From Prosapia bicincta (Eukaryota; Arthropoda; Insecta; Hemiptera; Cercopidae): a stretch of DNA of 64,000 nucleotides. The position numbers were made by a program, and so were the translations under genes. Below are positions 27,501 through 33,900 of this stretch, piece after piece. The notes beneath the pieces are model-generated. The model had not been told where the DNA came from, searched no databases, and was given only the letters and a program-made list of their open reading frames with translations. The stretch spans positions 172,261,386 to 172,325,385 of the forward strand of contig JBAIZL010000005.1 in assembly GCA_036971475.1 (NCBI GenBank), given 5' to 3'. Position 1 is the stretch's first letter; each line of letters opens with the position of its first letter.

Positions 27501-27841
27501 CTTAATAACAAATTCTTTTTTTGTTTAAGAGAGCTTATTTAACATGTACTAAGCTAAAAATTACTATCTCACTGAAGTGACATATTTTTTTTTGTAAATT
27601 AATTATGCTATGAACATGACCCAATTTCAGAAAAAATCGTCAATTACAGAAAAGTTGGAATTAACTTTAACAAATTTTGTATGTATTAGGCCTTCTTGTT
27701 TCAATAAATAATGTAATTTTAATATTTGATTTTAGATATTCAGAAACACATAACTGCAGCTTTGACTACAAAAAGGAAGGACGTAAAATTCTTGAACAAG
27801 CAAATCCTGTTGTTACAGCACCAAAGTTACCTAAAATATAA
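6380..27841 (+). CDS. ZFAND4: ZFAND4 (AN1-type zinc finger and ubiquitin domain protein), 7 exons
   Basis: Exons: 6380-6539, 6921-7116, 11529-11678, 14222-14351, 17097-17527, 26145-26933, 27736-27841. Every junction has GT..AG and the phases join to 1962 nt (653 aa; human ZFAND4 is about 730). Residues about 20-96 are a ubiquitin-like domain (LFIETLTGTTFEV, KAKIQRIEGIPVSQQHL, LVLSMRGGP). Then come a FREGDHLNLLRV block, a charged helical stretch (EKMNELKNKLEEL), a long Ser-rich disordered middle, and a C-terminal AN1 finger from Cys593 with all eight ligands (CAQC, CRC, FCSSH, THNC). The protein ends NPVVTAPKLPKI, as in vertebrate ZFAND4. The cellular role of the family is poorly defined; ubiquitin-pathway adaptor is an inference. 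The start is the first ATG after an in-frame TGA; ATG 6383 is an alternative. The exon 5 acceptor could instead be at 17111. Confidence 0.93.
6921..7116 (+). CDS. ZFAND4: ZFAND4 exon 2
   Basis: Acceptor TTAATTAG|GT. Encodes the second half of the ubiquitin-like domain (SQQHLLYNLKELED, VKLVLSMRGGP). It ends in phase 2 at AACAA|GTAAGG, completing a Lys codon with the first base of exon 3. Confidence 0.92.
7117..7663. other. ZFAND4 intron 2, first part
   Basis: AT-rich intron sequence before the first mariner remnant. The minus-strand open frame at 7280-7504 has no motif and overlaps nothing conserved. Confidence 0.5.
7664..8040 (+). pseudogene. Mariner-like 5' fragment (irritans-type N-terminus)
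   Basis: After a leader (starts near GGGGATCCCAAAAATAACAGG) the + strand encodes a broken mariner N-terminus: FYFLLGKTAAETVV, a frameshift, then KSAFKEDAMSKTS and FKNGNMST. These match the first helix-turn-helix of mariner transposases of the type with E(Q)R..IKF..L.GK. It stops near 8040, and a different mariner begins by about 8200. It is either truncated or disrupted by that second element. Transposase function is lost. Confidence 0.6.
8204..9235 (+). pseudogene. Mariner-like transposase pseudogene
   Basis: Reads as a decayed mariner-family DDD transposase: MSAIIEYPAKCEVHGVIRFL at the N-terminus, CACWVPKLLT and FLSRY before the first catalytic motif VTGDETWV at about 8660-8680, then KQQLMQRRHTASPSKPKK. 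The C-terminal YSLNLAPIDFHW block with the third Asp follows near 9020. Multiple stops and frameshifts interrupt it, and a poly-T run sits at about 8348-8370. No matching pair of terminal repeats was resolved. It sits in ZFAND4 intron 2. Confidence 0.75.
9301..9657. other. ZFAND4 intron 2, unassigned
   Basis: No coding or repeat identity was found between the mariner remnant and the truncated 3' end of the piggyBac copy. Confidence 0.4.
9658..10996 (-). mobile_element. Truncated piggyBac element with transposase fragments
   Basis: The minus strand encodes an acidic N-terminal piece from ATG at 10749 (10489-10749) and then the DDE_Tnp_1_7 region (9658-10287). The latter has EVWGLHF, LKAFIELLFYTA, TMSVDKKLASFRGRC (first catalytic Asp), YMPKKPAKYGIKV and LCMTDTRTHYVYNG (second Asp). 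The third Asp and the C-terminal Cys-rich tail are missing. An in-frame stop (LPGLE then stop) precedes 10287. The 5' terminus lies at 10996, followed by TTAA (10997-11000); read on the - strand it begins CTCTTAACTAACC, close to the end of the 42.75 kb copy. The 3' terminus is lost. Not autonomous. Confidence 0.8.
11529..11678 (+). CDS. ZFAND4: ZFAND4 exon 3
   Basis: Acceptor ATTTGTAG|A. Encodes DEMLDDLPPGSRMAILIF followed by REGDHLNLLRV and DGSYSPFSE, matching the conserved block after the ubiquitin-like domain in ZFAND4 (EGDQLNFF, DGTLTPLSE in human). It begins and ends in phase 2 and fits exons 2 and 4 without a gap. It was found by reading between the neighbouring exons. Confidence 0.88.
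11679..12340. other. ZFAND4 intron 3, first part
   Basis: AT-rich intron with a short AAT microsatellite at about 12003-12022. Nothing else was recognised before the PLE palindrome. Confidence 0.5.
12341..13363. repeat. PLE-derived palindrome, copy b
   Basis: Both ends carry the same inverted terminal sequence (ATTAATCACTTAAACAATAG ... CTATCCGAACTTT). The inverted arms of about 310 bp (12341-12650 and 13055-13363) enclose a longer unique part that continues the - strand PLE. Each arm has the hammerhead-like CTGATGA..CGAAA motif (near 12440 and 13255). The left-hand PLE is longer than the right-hand one, so the structure is an asymmetric inverted dimer. Confidence 0.8.
12552..13050 (-). pseudogene. 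PLE GIY-YIG endonuclease domain
   Basis: The - strand encodes LNCDKCNKFYIGQTGRSFKQ with RVEEHKHNT, YNHLKETGHKY and LEILHINKKGPHLNTLEQYE. This is the GIY-YIG endonuclease fold found C-terminal to the reverse transcriptase of Penelope-like elements: KFYIGQTG is the YIG strand, R in FKQRV the catalytic Arg, and E in LEQYE the metal-binding Glu. The upstream reverse transcriptase is absent, so the fragment cannot mobilise itself. The domain itself is well preserved. Confidence 0.8.
13364..14221. other. ZFAND4 intron 3, last part
   Basis: AT-rich intron without a recognised repeat or ORF. The open frame at 14071-14298 overlaps exon 4 in another frame and is spurious. Confidence 0.5.
14222..14351 (+). 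CDS. ZFAND4: ZFAND4 exon 4
   Basis: Acceptor ATTACAG|T, donor CAAAAG|GTGAG. Encodes CHLFEEDESSDCNKR then LEENTVTMEKMNELKNKLEE, a charged helical segment aligning with IENSITMNKMKLLKAKM of human ZFAND4. Starts in phase 2, ends in phase 0. Confidence 0.88.
14352..15033. other. ZFAND4 intron 4, first part
   Basis: Plain AT-rich intron. No repeat family was recognised before the mariner insertion at 15034. Confidence 0.5.
15034..15968 (+). mobile_element. Mariner element, internally deleted, long inverted termini
   Basis: Flanked by TA (15032-15033, 15969-15970). The terminal repeats start CGAGGTCTGTTCAAAAAATA and, inverted, CAAGGTCTGTTCAAAAAATA. The similarity runs inward for about 76 bp with only a few mismatches, which is long for mariner. 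Internal coding: N-terminal HTH (FKWHERFKSGRQSTDDDEHP), a frameshift near 15490, then LTEKLKMHYVAAKFVPRLMT, a deletion that removes the first two catalytic Asp motifs, and the C-terminal block YSPDLAPCDFFLF with the third Asp (15684-15722). The stop of KRILLKLT lies inside the right repeat. Non-autonomous. Confidence 0.9.
15541..15924 (+). pseudogene. Deleted mariner transposase reading frame
   Basis: An open stretch fuses the end of the DNA-binding half (AKFVPRLMTDDQKANRVRV) directly to the C-terminal catalytic block (HPPYSPDLAPCDFFLFLKLK). About 100-130 residues carrying the first two catalytic aspartates are missing. The remaining tail includes RWDKFVRWGGEYFEGD, typical of mariner C-termini. 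It would make a catalytically dead but partly DNA-binding peptide, if expressed at all. Confidence 0.8.
15971..17096. other. ZFAND4 intron 4, last part
   Basis: Contains a near-perfect hairpin at about 16908-16981 (described separately). An unassigned open stretch lies on both strands around 16435-16646 with no recognised motif. The rest is AT-rich. Confidence 0.4.
16908..16981. repeat. Hairpin, about 35-bp arms
   Basis: GAAACAAATAAAAACATACA and its complement TGCATGTTTTTATTTGTTTC bracket a short centre (AATAAATGATTAATT). The arms match almost perfectly. It could be a tiny palindromic MITE or the solo centre of a larger one. Confidence 0.7.
17097..17527 (+). CDS. ZFAND4: ZFAND4 exon 5
   Basis: Encodes part of the low-complexity, Ser/Pro/His-containing middle of the protein (LPNISPHASPDVSPRFAIVD, LCEILNEAGRHRHTLLQAH). 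The acceptor is TTCTAG at 17096 or TTGCAG at 17111; both keep frame and differ by five residues. The donor AAAAG|GTAATT leaves phase 2. Confidence 0.85.
17788..18444 (-). pseudogene. LINE reverse transcriptase palm domain
   Basis: The longest open piece of the LINE. It carries FLDVEGAF (first metal-binding Asp), the GGVLSPLLW template-grip motif and YADD (catalytic Asp pair), and ends KCKKATVTFCQCRGAIYI near the thumb. The open frame has no ATG-linked upstream domain, and the codons upstream of 18444 are duplicated. Confidence 0.85.
17788..19150 (-). mobile_element. Non-LTR retrotransposon fragment (reverse transcriptase)
   Basis: Minus-strand ORF2 fragment of an R1/LOA/Jockey-type LINE; the clade is not settled. 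From upstream to downstream: KEVKRSSWEKWCSETSTLSD linker, FILKPGRKGY and KNFRPISLTSSLLKTLERLV, AYRTGRS, GAFLDVEGAFNSTS, GCLRGGVLSPLLWSLVVDGL, and the catalytic GYADDIAIFVRG, then KTEAWC-like and SAKYLGV motifs. Stops and frameshifts fall near 18497-18560 and 18780-18900. A roughly 41-bp tandem duplication around 18395-18460 repeats NNKRVC just before the palm. It lacks an endonuclease and both ends. Located in ZFAND4 intron 5. Confidence 0.85.
19151..20399. other. ZFAND4 intron 5 segment
   Basis: AT-rich with a short GT-rich microsatellite at about 19428-19466. No gene or repeat family was recognised. Confidence 0.4.
21008..22144 (-). pseudogene. PLE reverse transcriptase
   Basis: In three overlapping minus-strand frames: PILTGIPKIHK with TPFRPLINF (the PLE-typical PKIHK region, near 21845-21910), TNMYPSIPIKETIEIIKNKL (metal-binding region), QQTTGLPMGSPISSVMSEIY, and the catalytic RYVDDILVIY near 21370-21400, then HRKPTSNNTTIHYKSNHPW. 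At least two frameshifts separate these. The order and motifs identify a Penelope-clade RT rather than a LINE. The RT is broken but appears younger than the + strand copy next to it. Confidence 0.85.
22190..22625 (+). pseudogene. PLE GIY-YIG endonuclease, second subfamily
   Basis: The + strand encodes HNLSGIYKIKCNNCNTFYIG, KTTRSFKIRFEEHYRAF, AAHLISHKHEITNYENN and LEINNNPIELNSLE, then a stop. All GIY-YIG landmarks are present (GIY, FYIG, RF, final Glu). It differs from the nuclease at 12.5 kb, so at least two PLE subfamilies occur in the window. The 3' tail follows immediately. Confidence 0.8.
22871..23911. other. ZFAND4 intron 5 segment
   Basis: AT-rich; nothing recognised. Confidence 0.4.
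23912..24290. repeat. PLE-derived palindrome, copy c
   Basis: The left end has the shared terminal sequence. It is followed by the - strand PLE 3' region with the hammerhead-like motif (near 24000) and truncated GIY-YIG tail. The right end is reduced to about 60 bp of the inverted terminus (TTTACTAAATTTAAAGTTCG... GTGATTAAT). This is a strongly asymmetric member of the family. Confidence 0.75.
24291..26144. other. ZFAND4 intron 5, last part
   Basis: AT-rich intron. It contains a possible pogo-like MITE at 25322-25735, described separately. Confidence 0.45.
25322..25735. repeat. Possible pogo/Tigger-like MITE
   Basis: The left end CACTAGAACCTCATTATAAT resembles the common Tigger/pogo terminus. 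The right end, inverted, gives TAGTAGAACTTCATTAAAG. A TA precedes the left end. The match is imperfect and there is no coding. Confidence 0.4.
26145..26933 (+). CDS. ZFAND4: ZFAND4 exon 6
   Basis: The longest exon. It encodes the Ser/Thr-rich disordered stretch (VEFGPEWGSSSS at its start) and the first half of the AN1 zinc finger (KKRCAQCRKRLSLINIYTCR then CGNTFCSSH). The donor TAG|GTAATG splits the Arg codon between the two halves of the finger. Confidence 0.93.
27736..27841 (+). CDS. ZFAND4: ZFAND4 exon 7 (terminal)
   Basis: Completes the AN1 finger (YSETHNCSFDYKKEGRK) and the family C-terminus (NPVVTAPKLPKI, stop TAA 27839-27841). Confidence 0.93.
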
Positions 27842-29673
27842 TAAATTTTCTAATATTTAAAGTCTATAAGTTTTAATAATTATATGTAAGCTAATCGATG
27901 GCATAAAATTATATATTAAATTGACATTATATTTTTAGATATGAATTTTTACAGTTGTTTTATTTGTAAATATATAAAATAAGATTGCACTCAATAGTGT
28001 TGAATTCAAGAATATATTTTCTATAAAATATATATTATATTATATAATAATATATATTATACAATATATTATATATCTGTTTATAGATTCAATGTTTATA
28101 AAGTTATTATTAAATATTCCTAAATTACACTGATTTTTGCTAATAGTAATTGGCCTAATTAATTATTCCAGATATTATATTCTTTTATTTGACACTTGGA
28201 CGGATATCTTTAATAACTAGTTTTAATGTCAGTATTGCACTGCAGTTTTTGATATTAGGGTTTATGTAATCATATTAGTCATTTACTTAAACCTAATTAT
28301 TTAAGGATCTAAAATAGAAATGTTTTATGTTGATTAAAGCTAAACACTCTACTAATCAGGTGGTGCTATTGATTTCTTTATGCTTGCTTAAATTGATTGC
28401 ATGATTTAAATTTATCAACGAATTAAAGAAAATTAACGAAATCGTGCTAAAAGCTCTTAATAAAGTTTGTGGTTTTAGTGTCTTTAAGAAATTAATGTAA
28501 TACAATAAATTGATCTTCCAAAAATGAAATATTATTTTTTTATACCTAATATATATTATTAATATTGACACACACCACCTTTGGAGGATTAAATTAGTGA
28601 GATTATTATTTTAAAAACAGAATTTAGAATATCCCCTCTTTAAAAGAATTCTGACAAGTAATTCTTCTCGGACTGTGGATGGTGTCCATCAATACAATAT
28701 ATGTATAAAATATAATAGAAATGGATTTGAATTATTCACCTGTTGCGGGTTGCCTTCATACCTATATGTTACTTTGGGCTGCTCACTGGTTTCCTTGTGA
28801 AAACTGCATGATGATCAGAAGTCGCTCCTGCAGTCACCAGATAAATGCCAAAGACTTTTTTTTGTACAACTCTTGCTATAAGACTATTACTTTTCCTAAC
28901 TTGATTCTTTTAATTTAATAAGGGACCGGTAAATTCATGTTTGTTGCAATCAGCTGTTTATTATAGGTCTGTTGAAGAGTGCCTAACTCTGTGGCAACTA
29001 TTGAAACTATTAACTATCTACTATCTTTTGTTTACGGTTATTAAGGTTTGGCGGTGATATAAAAAAAAGGTTGCAATATGTAAAATGTTTTATGCCTTGC
29101 TTATTAAATTAATAATCTTATTTTGGAGGAGGTTGAGTCAAATATTTTTGCATGCATAGTATAGAAGTAAGTATTCTTAGCACAAGAGGATTTATAAAAT
29201 TTTTGTTAGTGTTTTAGAAACGTGTTAGTGTCCCACTCAGAAGCAGTTCCAGAAAATTAAATTTAGCCTTTCACAGAAAGCCTATATTGTTAAAACTTTC
29301 ATACTCTTTGGCTTATTAAATTTAACAACAACTAAATATTGAAAAAATCCTTAAATTATAAATTTGTAGGCCATACAGTTTTAACTCCATCAAATATTTT
29401 GAGTTGAAATATTTGCTTATCTTCATAATATGACAGATTCATTCAGAGAAAATAGTCTTATATACATTTTTTTATATTATATGACAATAATTGGATATTG
29501 TTTTAATGTAATAATATTTCAACAATATTTTGAAGCAAGTAAAATGTACCAGTATATAATCAAACAGTTGTTTGATAATTTGAACAATGTGAATGATATA
29601 CTTCCACTTTTAATTTTATCTCACTTTCATTGAAATGTAGTTTTATATTATTGACAATCACAGGAGCAATAGA
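27842..29673. other. Convergent intergenic region between ZFAND4 and carboxypeptidase
   Basis: Contains the 3' ends of both genes. A very AT-rich palindromic stretch lies at about 28020-28078. Short open frames (28356-28571, 28721-28918, 29430-29633) show no motif and are judged spurious. Polyadenylation sites were not assigned. Confidence 0.6.
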
Positions 29674-29852
29674 CTAATATGTTCCTGATGTTAAAAGATT
29701 AACTAATGTTTTGAATACTGCATAAGCATCAGAAGCAGCTTCAGCTATTTTTTCTGAAGGTAGCAAAAAGCCAAAATTTCCAGTATCTCGAAGCTCAATT
29801 GTGTATGAATATTTTACTTTAGCTACACCCCTCGCCCAGTCGTCAGAACCAC
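29674..29852 (-). CDS. Carboxypeptidase exon 6 (terminal)
   Basis: Encodes [20 protein letters not shown] then [15 protein letters not shown] and the C-terminus TSGTY, stop TAG. It carries the specificity Asp (position 255 equivalent) and catalytic Glu270 equivalent. One residue is inserted between them relative to bovine CPA. Confidence 0.95.
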
Positions 29853-30649
29853 CTGCAATGTTAAAATTCAAGTATCTTGCCATAATTAACATTGTAACAA
29901 ACTATTTATACACAGAGTAGTTTATTTTAAAAATTGGTTTCACTGAATATATTTTTAAAGCATATTTTCTTTTTAGCATTATTTTTATTGAAGTTAACAC
30001 GATAGCATTGGGTTATGTTATATCACATCATAGATAGAGAATAGGGGGAGCTGATGACCCTTTTACAAGTGACGCACCACACGGGGCTTCGTAATGTTAT
30101 TGTGGACTCAATGGTTTATTCAGAAAGCGGATTTGCTGAATAATAATATAGAACATTAAATTCCACTTATTGTAGTTGGTTTCAAGCTGCCTCGGTTCAT
30201 AATTTTCTGCATTCGTTTAAATTAGGGAACTTCTTTAGTGTAGGGCAGTGTTATTTTAATATATTACTACATTTATGTGTACAAAACTGGATATATAGAT
30301 ATTATGTACAGTGGAAACGACGAACTAATGTCATGCGTGAGCAAGGATCTTGATACCTTCTTGTGGCTGATACGGTTTATAACACACACACATATATATA
30401 TATTTCTAGGTTTTGCAACAATGTTTTCTTGTATTCACTTATGACTTCACTATATGTACTTAAACAAGAATCTTACTTGGTTATTATGCGAGTTAACTTT
30501 CAAAGATTGGTAGTATCTCCATCATCGGGCATCACTGACTACAACCCCCCGGTCAGTGACGCCCGATGATGGAGATACACCAATCTTTGAAAGTTAACTC
30601 GCATAAATACCAAGTAAGATTCTTGTTTAAGTACATATAGTGAAAGTGA

Positions 30650-30728
<79 letters not shown>

Positions 30729-30911
30729 ATTCTTGATATTTTACGTTATCCATTGTTTTTCCGTTGCACTGACTTTATGAAGTTAATATATTACTATTGT
30801 AAGTAATTTTATCCACCATTAAGTGCAATGATTTTACCTTGAGCAATCACTCAAGGTAAAATCATTGCACTTAATGGTGGATAAAATTACTTACAATAGT
30901 AATATATTAAC

Positions 30912-30960
<49 letters not shown>

Positions 30961-33900
30961 AAAAACTACTACATTCCTCTCACTATTTATGTTGAAATAG
31001 TGTTATGGATATTATAAACAGTAAAATGAATGTTGAACTACTGTGCATTTGCATAAAGCTCCCTCTTACATGTAATAATTTATGATATTTCTTTACCAAA
31101 ATTTTACTTTGAATAGCTTTCTAGAAGCCTGAATGTATATATCAACATATTGGTAAGATGAATAAAACTTTATATTTCAGCTTCTAAAGAAGGTTTTGGT
31201 TTTTTGCTCGACAGAGAATGTGTTGACTTTCAATAATTTTATTTGCTATTAAGAAAACTTATAAGAAAAAAATCACCTACCAGATGCTATATAGAGTTTA
31301 TCTGCAGTTGCTCCTACTTTGTAAATAGCTCCAGTAGTTTTATTGATTTCTTTTGCCATGTTAACTCCAACTTTTAATAAATCTGAGTAGTCAGGCAATC
31401 TGTTATGAGAATGAGCCCAAGGGAACAGAATATACTGGCCGTAGCTATGGTAAGTTACATATCCCTAAAAAAAATATACATAGTCTAATGGTATTGCTAT
31501 ATTATTACGAGAAAAATAACAATTATTAGCTTACTAGGAATATATTTTAAAGCAAGAAAAAGTGAATTTTGTTTATAGAGATGTATGTGAATTTGAGTTC
31601 AGTGTTTTCTCATTTTAAAGCATAAGAATGAAGATCTGATTTTTGAAGATTGTTTACTAATTTTGAGATCATGTTATATCGTTAACCATAAACTTTTTAT
31701 CATAATATATCATATAAATTCACCACTAAATGTCATGCTCCTACTGAATATTCACTAAATTTTTTACACTAATTCATCCAGTACCTATTTTTTCAATTCC
31801 TTCTATTAGTTGACTCTCTCTTTATATATGTATAACTTGTACAAATTTTCAATCGTTATTGAAATACTTTTTTATTCATCCACTCAAATTCAAATAAATA
31901 ATTTTTAAACCTGTAGAGAATGACAATTGATGTTGATAAAATTTTTTCAAATATTTGTACATTAATTAAACTCTGGAATTTTATAGTCAATTACGCTCAA
32001 TGAATCTTAATTAATTTTTTAACTTTAACATCAGTTTATGATTATCCGATTTTTAAATTTTGTAAAAACTTACTGGGACAGAACGTTTTCAATCGTTCAA
32101 TCGTTGCATCTCAACATACTAGAACAATATGAAATTTGCAGTCACACAAAGTATAAACATATTAAATGAACAAACCAAATACAAATCATGCATACTCTTT
32201 GATACTATCAAAAACCTGCCTTTAAAACCCGTCACCGCATAACCCAACAACTCCAAGCAGAAGACACCGATGAAGATCGCCATATAGCGATCAAAAACGT
32301 TCTGCCTCAGTAAGTTTTTACAAAATTTAAAGTTCGGATAGTCATAAACTAATGTTAAAGGGATTAATTAATTAAACATTAAAAAAAACTGGTGTCTGGG
32401 TCGGATTTAAACTAAGTAATTTTTTTCATCACTTGCATTGTTCTGTAGTTTCTGTTTGCTTTCCTTTCGCATTGTCCGTTTGTCAAGCAAGGTTCTATAC
32501 CATTAATCCAGTTGGTTTGTTTATTCTTTTCATTCATTTTTAATCCTAGAGCATTATTTATGATATTGTGTGGTAACCATGGTAACAATGGGAATTATGA
32601 GGACAACCAAATGGGAGAAATAAAATTCATATACTTCTTTGAGAAATACATTTCGAGCTATGGGAAAGTTGGCTGATTGCCAAAAGCACTAGACTTTGAA
32701 CATGATATACTCAGTTCGAATCTGGCCTAGACCCTTAAAATTTTTATAGTTTAATTATTGAATAAATATCTGCAAAAATTCTATTAACATCAATTGTCAT
32801 CCACTACAGGTTAAATTATGTTTGAACGTCATTGGATGAATAAAAATGTATTTTATTAACGACTGAAAATTTGTACAAGTTATATATCAGGAGAGTGTGA
32901 ACTAATAGAAGGAATGTAATAAATCCATATGCAATTAAATTTGGTAAAAGAATACAGTATTTTTAACTGTAGATGTAGCAACATTTTTTTTAAAGTACAT
33001 AAACTGTTTTTGAGCTTATGAGGAAAATTTTATTATCATTATCTAATTTATAATTAAGAAAATATAAGTTATTAAAAATTACTTCAAAGTAGTTATAAGT
33101 CTACTTTAAATTATTAGATTAGTTTGATTCTTTAAAACACATTTATTTACCTTCAAATTTCTTATGCCTTTTATATAATTTGAAACACTTTTAGTCTCTT
33201 TCTCAGAGAACGCCTTTGATCCTGGATAGTTCCATGAACAGGGATTTGTGCTTGTGTCTTTACTTCCCCATTTGTAGTCCCAATTTCTATTCAAATCAGT
33301 TCCAATACATTCTGAGCCCACATTACGGGCCCGATTTTTTCTCCAAAACCGGTCTACTGTATGTGAGTAAGTATAACCGTCTGGATTCATTACTGGCATA
33401 AAATAAAAGTCTAAATCAGTGTATTTAGAACTGTGTAGGGTAAATGTTTTCACTAACTCATTTAAAATATACGTAACACAAGCTGGAGATATCCATTCTC
33501 TTGCATGAATACCTGTAACAAATGTTTTTAAAATTAACTGAAATTAGGATTGCAGTATATTGACTATATCAACTGATTATTGAAATACTTCACTTTAAAA
33601 TCACCCTAATTTTTAATAATAGAAAAATGTTTTGATGTAGATTTGCAGTTCGGTAGGAATTTTTAGTAACATGATTTCCTTCTACATTGTGTTAAAATCA
33701 ATTACGAATTTAAAATAATTCTTTAAAAATAAAACTTTTTCATGAGAACAAATGACTATATATTTTAACCCAGTCTTTACAGAAAATTTTGAAAAAACAT
33801 TATTAACAATAAACACTTATTGATGAGTCGTTTTTACATTGCAAAAATTTTTTTTGAGAAATTTTTTAAAGTAAGAAGGTTAGAGTGGTTTTCAAAATAT

